From Acidobacteriota bacterium (GTDB taxonomy: Bacteria > Acidobacteriota > Terriglobia > UBA7540): a stretch of 64,000 nucleotides of DNA. Positions 7,913 through 17,249 of this stretch are shown here, in pieces. The position numbers were made by a program, and so were the translations under genes. The notes under the pieces were generated by a model. That model ran no database searches. It worked only from the letters and a program-made list of their open reading frames with translations, and was not told where the DNA came from. How positions within the stretch are numbered: position 1 is the first letter of the stretch; every line of letters starts with the position of its first letter. Where the stretch lies: the NCBI GenBank assembly GCA_021838785.1, contig JAKCCV010000005.1:62001-126000 (forward strand), given 5' to 3'.

Positions 7913-9655
7913 TTACCGGAAAATCCACTGGAGAACGAGGAAGACCGCAAAGCAGACGCCCGCCCAGAAAACCGGCCGCCGCACCCAAGGAAGGTGTCCC
8001 TCGCTCGGCACCTCCGTCAGGCCCATGACCAGGCCTCGGAGTTCACCCACCGGCCTTGGTTCGGTGGCCAGGCTCACTGCGACCGTGACCACGACCACGA
8101 CCACGAACGACCACAGCGCCTGCCACATGTCTTGCGCCAGCGGCTGCGCCTTCGCATAGAAAGTGAACCAGGCGACGCGCGTCGGGCTATTGTGCATCAG
8201 CGTGAAAATGGCCACCGAAGAGCTGATGCCCGCCAACAGGCCCCAAAATCCCGCCTGCTTGGTCGCCCGCTTCCATAACATTCCGAGAATGACGGTGCCG
8301 AAAAGCGGCGCGATGAAAAACCCGAACAGCGCCTGGACATAATCCATCAGGCTTCCGAAATGGGTCACGATGTAGGCTGCCGCAATGCTGACCAACAATC
8401 CGATCATGGTACACCAGCGCCCCATGGCCACGTAGTGCCGGTCGGTGGCGTCTTTTTTGATAAAAGGCCGGTAGAGGTCATAGGTCCACACCGTGGCAAA
8501 CGCGCTGATGTTGCCAGCCATGCCGGACATGAATCCGGCGATGAGAGCCGTGATGCCCAAGCCTAACAGCCCCGGCCCGCAATATCGCGCCAGCATGAGC
8601 GGCAACACTTGATCGTAGGTGTGTTGGCCCGGCTTGGCGAGATTCTCCGGATAAAGGTGAAAAGGCAGCACGGCGCGACCCAGCAACCCAGGCAAAATCA
8701 CGATGAGCGGCACCGCCATTTTGAAAAACGCGCCGATGATGGGGGCGGTTTTGGCGGCGCGAATGTCCTTGGCGGCGATGACGCGCTGCACCACCAGAAA
8801 ATCCGTCGTCCAGTAACCCATCGAAAGCACGGCGCCCAGGCCAAAGACAATCGCCACCCATTGGACGCCCATCGGGTTATCGGCGGCGTGGACCATCGGT
8901 CCCCACATGTGCGTATAGTTTTGCCCGGGGAAGTTGTGCTGGATGCGCGCCACCATGCCGGCCCACCCGTGAGTCTCAATCATCCCTAAAATAGGAATCA
9001 GCAACGCGCCCAGCCAAATCAGAAAGAACTGAATCACCTCGTTAAAGATCGCCGAGTAAAGCCCGCCCAGGGCGACGTAAATGCCGACCGTCAGCGACGA
9101 AACCCAAATGCTGAAGTGAATGTTCCAACCCAATATCACTTGCATGACCACGGCCATGGCGTACATGTTGACGCCCGACATGAGGATCGTCATCACGGCG
9201 AAGGTGATGGCGCTCAAGCCGCTGGTGGCGTGGCCGTAACGCAGTTCCAGGTAACCCGGCACGGAGTGGGTTCGGCAGATGTAATAGAACGGGATCATCA
9301 CGATGGCGAGGAACAGCATGGCGGGAATAGCGCCGACCCAGTACCAATGGGCCGCCAGAATGCCGTATTGGTAGGCATTGCCCGCCCAGCCGAGCAACTC
9401 GAGCGAACCGAGATTGGCGGAAATGAACGCCAGCCCTGCCACCCAGGCGGTCATCTTGCGGCCGGCCACGAAGAAGTCTTCCCCCGTGCCCGCATATTTC
9501 TTGAGATAGAAGCCGATGCCCAGCACCGAGATGAAATAAAGCGTGATAATGGCCAGGTCCACCGGGCGAAGGGAGATAATCTTGCTGGTGAGGCCAGCCG
9601 CCAGCACGATGGCCGGATGTCCGCCCAGCAGTTGCGCTCCAAAGCTCATAACCAT
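7913..9655 (-). CDS. Sodium:solute symporter (SSS family, sugar type)
   Basis: Predicted Na+-coupled sugar transporter of the SGLT branch, 580 residues with about 14 membrane helices. Family features: LYFISVLGIGFYLKKY at helix 1, DFFVAGRKMTAWVAGLAFISANLGSLE-type segment with the GWAGNAYQYG signature near residues 95-105, and MGYWTTDFLVVQRV in the middle. It lies 48 bases after araD, so arabinose, ribulose or a related sugar is the likely cargo (inference from context). The start ATG at 9655 follows a G-rich stretch. Confidence 0.9.
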   Translation of the reverse strand: MVMSFGAQLLGGHPAIVLAAGLTSKIISLRPVDLAIITLYFISVLGIGFYLKKYAGTGEDFFVAGRKMTAWVAGLAFISANLGSLELLGWAGNAYQYGILAAHWYWVGAIPAMLFLAIVMIPFYYICRTHSVPGYLELRYGHATSGLSAITFAVMTILMSGVNMYAMAVVMQVILGWNIHFSIWVSSLTVGIYVALGGLYSAIFNEVIQFFLIWLGALLIPILGMIETHGWAGMVARIQHNFPGQNYTHMWGPMVHAADNPMGVQWVAIVFGLGAVLSMGYWTTDFLVVQRVIAAKDIRAAKTAPIIGAFFKMAVPLIVILPGLLGRAVLPFHLYPENLAKPGQHTYDQVLPLMLARYCGPGLLGLGITALIAGFMSGMAGNISAFATVWTYDLYRPFIKKDATDRHYVAMGRWCTMIGLLVSIAAAYIVTHFGSLMDYVQALFGFFIAPLFGTVILGMLWKRATKQAGFWGLLAGISSSVAIFTLMHNSPTRVAWFTFYAKAQPLAQDMWQALWSFVVVVVVTVAVSLATEPRPVGELRGLVMGLTEVPSEGHLPWVRRPVFWAGVCFAVFLVLQWIFR

Positions 9656-9703
9656 GCCCCCGTATTCAAGGTGACCAACGCGCCCGCGGCTGCGGCGGAA
9701 CGC

Positions 9704-10363
9704 TCAGCGTTGCTTGCTCTGTCCGTACGTCGTGTGGTAACGCTCATACCACTTGCGCACCTCCTCGGGGGGCAACGGCTTGGGCCTCCCAAGCAGGCAA
9801 GCAAGATGACATGTTTTGGCGACATCTTCAAGCATAACCGCAGCTTTGAGCGCCGCCCGCGGCGTGGGCCCAAAGGTAAAGGCGCCGTGGTGGGCCAAGA
9901 GCACGGCGGGAGCCTTCCCCCTCGCCTTGAGAATCGCCTGGCCGATGTGGTCGCCAACGTTGTCCGTGTACGGCGCGCAGGGAATCGCTTCGCCGAATTC
10001 GTCGGCGATGGCGGTCAAGTAAACCGGGATGGGTCGGCCCAGCAAGGCGAAGCTGGTGGCGTAATTGGAATGCGTATGCACCACGCCGCCGATCTCGGGG
10101 CAATGCCGATAGAGATAAAGATGGTGCGGCAAATCTACCGAAGGATTCCAACGGCCGCGGAGCTTGCGGCCTTCGAGATCGGTCACCACCATGTCGGAGG
10201 GTTTGAGCGTCTCGTAGTCCATGCCGCTCGGCTTGATGACCACGCGACCGCGCCGACGGTCAATGCCGCTGGCGTTGCCGCTGTGCATGGTGACCAGCCC
10301 GGCGCGATAGATGCCCAGGTTGGCCGCCCAAACCTCTCGACAAAGTTCCTCCAGGGTTGCCAT
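9704..10363 (-). CDS. araD: L-ribulose-5-phosphate 4-epimerase
   Basis: Zinc-dependent class II aldolase-fold enzyme converting L-ribulose 5-phosphate to D-xylulose 5-phosphate. LVTMHSGNASGIDR, VIKPSGMDYETL, the zinc ligands in VVHTHSNYATSFA and LLAHHGAFTFG are all diagnostic. The start is ambiguous: the frame opens at a GTG at 10459 overlapping the araB stop (GTGA), giving 251 residues, but the family begins at about MATLEELCREVWAANL, and GAGG lies eight bases before that ATG at 10363, so the shorter form is given. Coupled to araB and followed by the symporter. Confidence 0.88.
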   Translation of the reverse strand: MATLEELCREVWAANLGIYRAGLVTMHSGNASGIDRRRGRVVIKPSGMDYETLKPSDMVVTDLEGRKLRGRWNPSVDLPHHLYLYRHCPEIGGVVHTHSNYATSFALLGRPIPVYLTAIADEFGEAIPCAPYTDNVGDHIGQAILKARGKAPAVLLAHHGAFTFGPTPRAALKAAVMLEDVAKTCHLACLLGRPKPLPPEEVRKWYERYHTTYGQSKQR

Positions 10364-10455
10364 CGAGAAAGCCTCGCTCCGCGCGTTGGCCCGCCAACTC
10401 CCGAGGTGCTCGCTAGCGTCGTCCACCGCAGCCCGCAAGCGCTCACGCCGGCCGC

Positions 10456-12150
10456 TCACTGAGGCTTAACCGTCGCGCCCGGGCCGCCTGCTCGCAGCGC
10501 CTTCAGCCGCTTCATCACATCATTGGTTCCGCGTCCAAAATAATCGTGCAGGATCTGGTATTCGCGGAACAACAGGTTGTAAATCTGATGGGCTTCCGGT
10601 CGAGGCACATAGACGCGGCGCTGCAAGCGCGCCATGCGCTCGGCGGCATCGAAAATGTTGTCGTAACCGCCCGCCGCCCGTCCCGCCGCCACCGCCGCGT
10701 GCATGGCTGAGCCCAAGGCCGAGCACGTCAACAAACGTTTGGCCAGACGAATTTCCCGGCCCGTCACGTCGGCAAAAATCTGCATGAGCAGCGCATTTTT
10801 CTGCGGCAGGCCACCGCAGGCCACCAAATTCTTGACCGCCAGGCCCTTGCTCTCAAACGCTTCGATGATTTGCCGCGTGCCGAAGGCCATCGCCTCCAGC
10901 AACGCGCGATAAATCTCTTCGGCGCGGGTGGACAAATTCATGCCCAGCAGAAGGCCGCTCAGGTCAACATCCACCAGGATGGAGCGGTTGCCGTTCCACC
11001 AATCGAGCGCCAACAAGCCCGATTGAGCCGGAGCCAGCTCGCGCGCGCGCCGCTCCAGCACCTCGGTGAACGGACTCCGCAATCGCCGCGCCTCGCGGTG
11101 AATGCTGTTGGGAACGCCGTGCTCAAAGTACCAGGCAAAAATGTCTCCGACGGCGGATTGTCCGGCCTCATAGCCCCACAGTCCCGGCACCACGCCGTCC
11201 TCGACCGTTCCGCACATCCCTTCCACCATTTGCCGCTCGCGTCCGAGCAGCAGATGGCAGATGGAAGTGCCCATAATCATCACTAGGGAGCCCGGCTCAA
11301 CCACGCCACAGGCCGGCACCGCCACATGAGCATCCACGTTGCCGATGGCCACCGCTGTGCCCTCGCGCAAGCCGGTTTTTCGAGCCCAAAAGGCTGTCAA
11401 GCCGCCGGCTTTCGCTCCGAGCGGGTAATACGTCTCGCCGAGTTTCTGCTCAATGACGTTCTCGAGGCGCGGGTGGAGGCTGCGGAAAAATTCCCGCGAC
11501 GGAAAGCCTTGGCCCTTCATCCACATGGCCTTGTAACCGGCGGTGCAGGCATTGCGTTTTTCCTGGCCGTTCAGTTGCCACACAATCCAGTCCGCGGCCT
11601 CGATAAAGCGCTCCGTCGCTTCGTAAATTTCCGGCGCTTCGTTGACGATTTGAAGCAGCTTTGAAAACAGCCACTCGGAAGAATACCGCCCGCCGTACAC
11701 GCGCAGGAACTCCTCATTCCGCTCGCGGCCAATTTCGTTGATGCGGTTGGCTTCGGCTTGCGCGGCGTGATGCTTCCAGAGCTTCACCCAGGCGTGCGGC
11801 TGCTTGCGATATTGAGGGAGAAAGCACAAGGGCGTTCCATCGCGCCGCGTGGGCAGGGGCGAGGATGCGGTGAAATCCGTGCCGATTCCAATCACATCCT
11901 CGGCGCGCGCCCGCGCTTGCTTCATCGCCTTCGGGACTCCCTTTTCAACGACCCAAAGATAATCGCGGGGATTTTGAAGCGCCCAATCGTGACCGAGCCT
12001 CGGCCCGCCCGGCAACTTTTCGTCAATCACGCCGTCGGGATAAGGGACGATGGCCGAGCCCATTTCCTCGCCGTCGCGCACGCGAACGACGACGGCGCGG
12101 CCGGACTCCGTGCCGTAGTCAATCCCAATCGTGAATTTCTCCTTGCCCAT
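10456..12150 (-). CDS. araB: Ribulokinase
   Basis: ATP-dependent kinase phosphorylating L-ribulose, FGGY family, 564 residues as in characterised AraB. The N-terminal IGIDYGTESGRAVVVR is the AraB version of the ATPase phosphate-1 motif, GIGTDFTASSPLP is the substrate segment, and NVDAHVAVPACGV with MIMGTSICH is the second half-site. The stop codon overlaps the upstream GTG of araD. Promoter and a LacI-type dyad lie upstream at 12215-12254. No arabinose isomerase (araA) is in the window, so the complete pathway cannot be confirmed here. Confidence 0.95.
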   Translation of the reverse strand: MGKEKFTIGIDYGTESGRAVVVRVRDGEEMGSAIVPYPDGVIDEKLPGGPRLGHDWALQNPRDYLWVVEKGVPKAMKQARARAEDVIGIGTDFTASSPLPTRRDGTPLCFLPQYRKQPHAWVKLWKHHAAQAEANRINEIGRERNEEFLRVYGGRYSSEWLFSKLLQIVNEAPEIYEATERFIEAADWIVWQLNGQEKRNACTAGYKAMWMKGQGFPSREFFRSLHPRLENVIEQKLGETYYPLGAKAGGLTAFWARKTGLREGTAVAIGNVDAHVAVPACGVVEPGSLVMIMGTSICHLLLGRERQMVEGMCGTVEDGVVPGLWGYEAGQSAVGDIFAWYFEHGVPNSIHREARRLRSPFTEVLERRARELAPAQSGLLALDWWNGNRSILVDVDLSGLLLGMNLSTRAEEIYRALLEAMAFGTRQIIEAFESKGLAVKNLVACGGLPQKNALLMQIFADVTGREIRLAKRLLTCSALGSAMHAAVAAGRAAGGYDNIFDAAERMARLQRRVYVPRPEAHQIYNLLFREYQILHDYFGRGTNDVMKRLKALRAGGPGATVKPQ

Positions 12151-12214
12151 CCGAACCTCACCACGGTTAGGTGCTCGGCTGTCGGCAGCTTTGCCGGCGC
12201 GCGAGCGGGCTTGC

Positions 12215-12254
12215 CGAAAGCGCTTACGTTATCGGCTTCCCGCTTCCCTGTCAA
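12215..12254 (-). promoter_or_regulatory. Promoter with LacI-type operator for the araB operon
   Basis: Minus strand TTGACA (12254-12249) and TAACGT (12231-12226) are 17 bases apart. Overlapping the -10 and the start region is a dyad at 12215-12228, CGAAAGCGCTTACG, symmetric at 12 of 14 positions around a central CG, the layout of LacI/GalR-family operators. No regulator gene is adjacent. Confidence 0.5.
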
Positions 12255-12386
12255 GCCGCTCCCGTCTCGCTTCAATACTTCCGCGCGCGCATTCGTCGTT
12301 TGACGAAAGCGGCGCAAGAGAAATCTCCTGGAGGCGACGACCGGAAGGCATTGGAGCGAGCGCGCGGCGGCGGGAAAAAACGCGGC

Positions 12387-13247
12387 TCACGTATTTTGGT
12401 TTTCGACGAGCTGTTTGGCGCGTTCGGCGGCGCGGACAACGGCCTTGATGAGCGTGACGCGCAAGCCGCCTTCTTCAAGTTCCAGCAAGCCGTCAATCGT
12501 GCAGCCGGCGGGCGTGGTGACCACGTCCTTGAGTTTGGCGGGATGCTCCCCGGTTTCGAGCACCAGGGCCGAAGCCCCGAGCAGGGTTTGCGCGGAGAGT
12601 TCGGTGGAAAGGTCGCGCGGCAGGCCGAGCTTCACGCCGGCCTCGGCGAGCGATTCAATGATGAGGTAAACGTAAGCCGGGCCCGAGGCGGAAAGCCCCG
12701 TGATGGCGTCCATGTGTTTTTCATCCACCACCACCACGCGGCCCATCGAGGAGAAAATTTCGCGCGCTGTTTCCACGTTTTCGGGCGTGGCGTGGCGTCC
12801 CGGAGCGAGCGCCGTCATGCCGTGGCGGATCAAGCACGGCGTATTGGGCATGGCGCGGATGACGCGCGCCGCGTGGCCCAGTTGCCGCTCGATGAGCGCG
12901 GTGGTCACTGAGGCCGCCGCTGAAATCACCAGCGCCTGTTTGCCCAAGTGCGGCCGCGCCTCGTGCAAAAAGCCTTTCACCTGCTGCGGCTTGAGCGCCA
13001 GAATCACCAAGTCCGCTCCGGCCACCGCTCGCGCGTTCGAGGTGTGCGCGCGCACGCCGTATTTCTCCGCCAACTGCTCGGCTCGCTCGGCGTGCGCCAC
13101 GGTCACTTCCACGCGCGCCGGGGGCACAAAGCCCGAGCGCAGCACGCCCGCCAGCAAACCCTCGCCCAGCTTGCCCGCGCCAATCAAGGCCAGCTTTTTT
13201 ACCTGAAGTCGGCCATCGCCGACGCTCGGTTTGCGCAGAGTCGCCAT
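12387..13247 (-). CDS. proC: Pyrroline-5-carboxylate reductase
   Basis: Last step of proline synthesis, NADPH-dependent reduction of pyrroline-5-carboxylate. 286 residues. Rossmann motif LALIGAGKLGEGLL near residue 19, VIRAMPNTPCLIRHG (the family signature) near 135, and the C-terminal TTPAGCTIDGLLELEEGG. AAGGAGG precedes the ATG at 13247. It follows ilvC by 155 bases, which hold a degenerate repeat copy, and may be the distal gene of the ilv operon. Confidence 0.95.
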   Translation of the reverse strand: MATLRKPSVGDGRLQVKKLALIGAGKLGEGLLAGVLRSGFVPPARVEVTVAHAERAEQLAEKYGVRAHTSNARAVAGADLVILALKPQQVKGFLHEARPHLGKQALVISAAASVTTALIERQLGHAARVIRAMPNTPCLIRHGMTALAPGRHATPENVETAREIFSSMGRVVVVDEKHMDAITGLSASGPAYVYLIIESLAEAGVKLGLPRDLSTELSAQTLLGASALVLETGEHPAKLKDVVTTPAGCTIDGLLELEEGGLRVTLIKAVVRAAERAKQLVENQNT

Positions 13248-13314
13248 GAGCCTCCTTGGAATCCCATCGCAGTTCGTGGTGGATGTTCGGCGGTCGGCGC
13301 TCGCCGGCGTGGAC

Positions 13315-13366
13315 GCGCGATCGGCGTCCCGCCTGCGCCTGAACGCGGCCAGGACAGCCGTGCCCC
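13315..13366 (-). repeat. Dispersed 52-bp palindromic repeat, copy 3 (degenerate)
   Basis: Shares GGCGTCCCGCCTGCGC and a terminal CCGTGCCCC with the 52-bp family, but its left end is eroded. It lies between ilvC and proC. Confidence 0.5.
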
Positions 13367-13402
13367 AGACGCGGCCCTGTCACCCTTTGTCGGCCTGCTC
13401 CG

Positions 13403-14437
13403 CTAGCCGCGTGCCGCCGCCTGCGCCGCCGTGAGTTCTTCTTTCGCCGTCTGAATCCACGGCATCATGCGCCGAAGTTCAGAGCCAACCCGCTCGATGG
13501 GATGCGCGGCCGCCTGCGCGCGCATCTCGAGAAAATGCTGGCGTCCTTGCTCGTTCTCCTGCATCCACTCGCGGGCAAAGCGGCCGTCCTGAATTTCCGC
13601 CAGCACCTTCTTCATGGTGTCGCGCACGTGGGCGTCAATCACCCGCGGCCCGCGCGTGTAGTCGCCGTATTCGGCGGTGTCGGAAACAGAATAGCGCATG
13701 TACTTGATGCCGCCTTGATAAATCAAATCCACAATCAGTTTCAGTTCGTGGAGACACTCAAAGTAGGCAATTTCGGGCTGATAGCCCGCCTCCAACAAGG
13801 TTTCAAAAGCGGTGGTGATGAGCGCCGAGACGCCGCCGCACAGCACCGTCTGCTCGCCAAAGAGGTCGGTTTCGGTTTCTTCTTTGAACGTGGTGCGAAT
13901 GACGCCCGCCTTCAGGCTGCCGAGACCCTTGGCGTAAGCGAGCGCCGTCGCTTCGGCGTGGCCGCTCGCATCCTGCTCCACGGCGAGCAGCGCCGGAACG
14001 CCGACGCCTTCGGTAAACAGCTCGCGCAGCCGATGCCCGGGGCACTTGGGCGCAATCATCACCACATCCACCGACTTGGGCGGCGCAATGAACCGATAAT
14101 GGATATTAAAGCCGTGTGCGAAGAGCAGCGTTTTGCCGGCGGCCAGATGCGGCTCAATCGCTTCTTTATAAAGCTTGGCCATCGGCGGGTCAGGTACGAG
14201 CAGCGCCACCACATCCCCTCGGCGCGCCGCTTCCGCCGGATCGTACACTTCCAGCTTCTGCGCTTGCGCTTTGGCGCGCGAGGCACTCGTCGCCGGCAGG
14301 CCAACAATCACCTTCACCCCGCTGTCGCGCAGATTCAGCGCGTGGGCGTGGCCTTGGCTGCCATAGCCGATAATGGCAACCGTCTTTCCGGCCAAATGCT
14401 TCAAATCGCCGTCCTTTTCGTAATAAACCTTCGCCAT
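13403..14437 (-). CDS. ilvC: Ketol-acid reductoisomerase (class I)
   Basis: Second common step of branched-chain amino acid synthesis: isomerisation and NADPH reduction of acetolactate. 344 residues, class I length. [12 protein letters not shown] start, [17 protein letters not shown] nucleotide motif, and the magnesium-binding C-terminal knot region with [16 protein letters not shown] and [17 protein letters not shown]. The ATG at 14437 was preferred over the frame's upstream start because GAGGAAA precedes it and the family begins here. Last ilv gene after ilvB and ilvN. Confidence 0.96.
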   Translation of the reverse strand: MAKVYYEKDGDLKHLAGKTVAIIGYGSQGHAHALNLRDSGVKVIVGLPATSASRAKAQAQKLEVYDPAEAARRGDVVALLVPDPPMAKLYKEAIEPHLAAGKTLLFAHGFNIHYRFIAPPKSVDVVMIAPKCPGHRLRELFTEGVGVPALLAVEQDASGHAEATALAYAKGLGSLKAGVIRTTFKEETETDLFGEQTVLCGGVSALITTAFETLLEAGYQPEIAYFECLHELKLIVDLIYQGGIKYMRYSVSDTAEYGDYTRGPRVIDAHVRDTMKKVLAEIQDGRFAREWMQENEQGRQHFLEMRAQAAAHPIERVGSELRRMMPWIQTAKEELTAAQAAARG

Positions 14438-14494
14438 ATTGGATTTCCTCGGATTGAGATTCGCCCCACCGTCGGGGCGGCTTGGAACCAAATC

Positions 14495-14974
14495 TTAGCT
14501 CGCGGAAGCCCCTTCCTGATGCAGGGTGGGGCGAGTGGTTTGCGCCGGAACAAGCGGCACGCAGCGGGACGCTTCCAGCTCCGGCAGCGCCCGCGGTAGG
14601 TGGTGGGAGTTCGAGCCAGCCAGCAGGAACTTCCCCTCGCTCGCAAAAATCACCTCCGATTGCGGAAAAACCTCCAGCAGCCGTCCCAGCGTCACCGCGC
14701 TGCCCGCCGCATCGACAAAAATAAACGACGCCTCCGGCGACGCTTCCTGACGATAACTGGTGACGTGGCGAATCCCTTCCGTGCGGCGAAGGAAGTGGAA
14801 CAAATGCGCGCCCGCTCCATCCGCCGCTTCCGCCAGCGCGGTGATGGAATAGCTTGCTTCGCCGGAGGAAACCACCATTGTCGCGAGCTTCAGCCCCTTG
14901 CGCCTGAAGATGTTCATCAAGCGGCACAGGGTAATCGCATCCTTTTCCGTTTCCAACATCAACAACCATTGCAT
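14495..14974 (-). CDS. ilvN: Acetolactate synthase small (regulatory) subunit, ACT-domain protein
   Basis: Predicted regulatory subunit of acetohydroxyacid synthase; ACT domains bind valine and give feedback control. 159 residues. The N-terminal half (LLMLETEKDAITLCRLMNIFRRKGLKL region) has the ACT fold pattern; the C-terminal half is divergent from the classical IlvN/IlvH second domain. Identity rests on its place between ilvB and ilvC (86 and 57 bases) as well as on the ACT pattern, so a variant single-ACT subunit is possible. Confidence 0.78.
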   Translation of the reverse strand: MQWLLMLETEKDAITLCRLMNIFRRKGLKLATMVVSSGEASYSITALAEAADGAGAHLFHFLRRTEGIRHVTSYRQEASPEASFIFVDAAGSAVTLGRLLEVFPQSEVIFASEGKFLLAGSNSHHLPRALPELEASRCVPLVPAQTTRPTLHQEGASAS

Positions 14975-15060
14975 GGCTCATCTCCTCGCCCAAGGCTCCG
15001 GAGCGGTCTTCCGTGCCCGTCGCTCGGCCTTGGCACGCGAGCGGCGGGTTTTGGGCGGCT

Positions 15061-16803
15061 TCACACCGCCCACAAATCGTCCAAAACCTCTTCTTCCGCC
15101 ATCACGCGAGGCGGCTCGACGATCATCTCTGCGAGCGAGGCGCCCGGCGGCACAATGGGATAGCAGTTTTCCGCCGGATCCACCCAGAAATCCACCAAGC
15201 GCGGCTCGCGGTCGCTCAGCAGTTCCCGCGCCGCTTCCGCCACGTCCGCCCGATGCTCCACCCGCGTGGCCGGGATGCCGTAGGATTCTGCCAGCTTCAC
15301 GAAGTCCGGGGCAAAGTTCAGGTCAATATCGCAGAACCGCTTCTCAAAAAAGATCTCCTGCCACTGCCGCACCATGCCGAGCGAGCGGTTGTTGATGACC
15401 GCTATCTTCACCGGAACGCGATACTGAACAATGGTCGCCAAATCATTCAAGGTCATTTGGAAACCGCCGTCGCCCACCAGCGCAATCACTTGCCGGTCAG
15501 GAAAGGCCATCTGTGCGCCCATGGCGGCGGGAAAACCGTAGCCCATGCTGCCGAGACCGCTCGAGGAAAGCCACGTGCGCGGTTGGCGAAAATTGTAAAA
15601 CTGAGCCGCCCACATCTGGTGCTGGCCCACATCCACGGCAATAATCGCATCGTCCTCGGCCGCTTCCGAAATAGCTTCCACCACGTACTGCGGCTTGGCG
15701 AGGTGGGCGTATTTGTCGTAGGTGAGCGGATGCTCCTGTCGCCAAGCCCGAATCCTTCCCAGCCACTGCTCGCGCTCGGCGAGGGCCACCGCCGGCCGAC
15801 GCTTGATTTCAGCAATCAGCGCCTGCAGGGCCTCCTTAGCGTCGCCCACCAAGGCCAAATCCACGGCAACATTTTTGTTGATTTCGGAAGGGTCCACGTC
15901 AAAGTGAATCTTCTTGGCTACCGGCGCAAAGCCGTCCAGCCGGCCCGTCACCCGGTCGTCAAAGCGCGCGCCCACGGCGATGAGCAAATCGCCATGACAA
16001 ATCGCCATGTTGGTGGCATACGATCCGTGCATCCCCAACATGCCGAGAGAGAGCGGATGGCGCGAGGGAAAAGTTCCCAGTCCCATGACCGTGGTGGTGA
16101 CCGGAATGCGCGTCAGCTCGGCCAGCTCCCGCAGTTCGTCCGAGGCCCCGGAAGCAACCACGCCACCGCCCGCATAGAGCACGGCGCGGCGGCTCTCAAG
16201 CAGCATGTCGGCCGCGCGCGCAATGTCGGCCTCGGTCCACTCGCGCGGGCGCGTCGGGCGCTCGTAACGCGGGCTTGTGGGTTGCGCGGGGTCGGCCTTC
16301 TCCATCAACACGCTCTTCGGAAGATCCACCAACACCGGCCCCGGCCGACCGGATACCGCAATCTCAAAAGCCTTCTCGATGACTTCTGGAATCTCCGCCG
16401 CCCGCTTCACCAGAAAAGCGCGCTTGGTGGCGGGAAGCGCCATGCCCACCGTGTCGGCTTCCTGAAAAGCATCCTTGCCAATCAGCGGCGCAGGAACTTG
16501 CCCCGTCAGCGCCACGACGGGGATGGAATCCATCAGCGCGGACATGAGGCCGGTCATCATGTTGGTCGCGCCGGGGCCGGACGTTGCCAGGCAAACCCCG
16601 GGCTTGCCTGTCACGCGAGCGTAACCGTCGGCGGCAAAAGCCGCCGCTTGCTCGTGTCGCACCAGAAGATGCCGAATGCCGGCGCTATAAAGCGCGTCGT
16701 AAAGCGGCAGCACCGCCCCTCCCGGAAGACCAAAAATCACCTCGACCTTCTGCCGACGAAGACTTTCCAGAAGAATCTCCGCCCCAGGGACTGGGTTGCT
16801 CAT
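15061..16803 (-). CDS. ilvB: Acetolactate synthase large (catalytic) subunit
   Basis: Thiamine-diphosphate enzyme joining two pyruvates, or pyruvate and 2-oxobutyrate, the first step of Val/Leu/Ile synthesis. 580 residues. GLPGGAVLPLYDAL at the start, VRHEQAAAFAADGYAR with the catalytic Glu, GPGATNMMTGLM, and near residue 440 GDGGFQMTLNDLAT, the ThDP-magnesium motif ending in NN. GGAGGAGCGCCT precedes the ATG. First gene of the ilv block, behind the promoter/operator at 16965-17014; no leucine- or valine-rich leader peptide was found in between. Confidence 0.96.
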   Translation of the reverse strand: MSNPVPGAEILLESLRRQKVEVIFGLPGGAVLPLYDALYSAGIRHLLVRHEQAAAFAADGYARVTGKPGVCLATSGPGATNMMTGLMSALMDSIPVVALTGQVPAPLIGKDAFQEADTVGMALPATKRAFLVKRAAEIPEVIEKAFEIAVSGRPGPVLVDLPKSVLMEKADPAQPTSPRYERPTRPREWTEADIARAADMLLESRRAVLYAGGGVVASGASDELRELAELTRIPVTTTVMGLGTFPSRHPLSLGMLGMHGSYATNMAICHGDLLIAVGARFDDRVTGRLDGFAPVAKKIHFDVDPSEINKNVAVDLALVGDAKEALQALIAEIKRRPAVALAEREQWLGRIRAWRQEHPLTYDKYAHLAKPQYVVEAISEAAEDDAIIAVDVGQHQMWAAQFYNFRQPRTWLSSSGLGSMGYGFPAAMGAQMAFPDRQVIALVGDGGFQMTLNDLATIVQYRVPVKIAVINNRSLGMVRQWQEIFFEKRFCDIDLNFAPDFVKLAESYGIPATRVEHRADVAEAARELLSDREPRLVDFWVDPAENCYPIVPPGASLAEMIVEPPRVMAEEEVLDDLWAV

Positions 16804-16964
16804 AGGCGCTCCTCCGAATGAACCGTTCCTTTCATCTCCCTCAACCGATCCCTACGCCGTGCCCGCTTGGTCCACGTTTGCCTGGCCTCCGACCTGAATC
16901 CACTCGGTCACGAACCTATTTTCTACTGGCCGGCCTGGTCGCGCTAAATAAAGACCTAAGTTCG

Positions 16965-17014
16965 CTACCGACCGGTCGGTAGATAATCTAGCAAGACGCC
17001 AAGACGGTTGTCAA
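16965..17014 (-). promoter_or_regulatory. Strong promoter with an 18-bp perfect palindrome (TetR-type operator) for ilvBNC
   Basis: On the minus strand the -35 is a perfect TTGACA (17014-17009) and the -10 is TAGATT (16990-16985), 18 bases apart. Immediately after the -10, covering the expected start near 16978, is CTACCGACCGGTCGGTAG (16965-16982), symmetric at every position. Its form resembles operators of TetR/AcrR-family repressors, and a protein bound there would block RNA polymerase. The ilvB start is 162 bases downstream. The regulator is not in the window. Confidence 0.7.
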
Positions 17015-17026
17015 CCCCTTTCTTTG

Positions 17027-17078
17027 GTGGCACGGCCATCTTGGCCGTGTCCCTGCACGGGCGGGACGCCAGTGCCAC
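17027..17078 (+). repeat. Dispersed 52-bp palindromic repeat, copy 4
   Basis: GTGGCAC at 17027 and GTGCCAC ending at 17078 enclose GGCCATCTTGGCC and a CACGGGCGGGACGCC arm. Nearly identical to the copy at 36160-36211. It lies 13 bases upstream of the ilv -35 box. The remaining 17079-17249 holds nothing I can name. Confidence 0.9.
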
Positions 17079-17249
17079 GCGAAACGCTAACCCTCGTAAA
17101 TGAAAATTTTACTCTTCCTCCCAAGGGCAAATCCTTGGCACACGGCCCAGCACCACATCTAATCAATTGAACTTAAACAAGATAGCTTTGCTTCCAAATG
17201 GCATCACGGTTGCTCTTCTGGTTGTTCTCGTCTATCGAAGGAGGCCAGA

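Noticed and set aside
15013-16821. 602-codon plus-strand frame
   Set aside because: Antisense of ilvB; His/Arg-rich composition typical of shadow frames.
16804-16964. Leader peptide attenuator for ilvB
   Set aside because: No short frame rich in Ile, Leu or Val codons and no terminator hairpin with a T-run in the leader.
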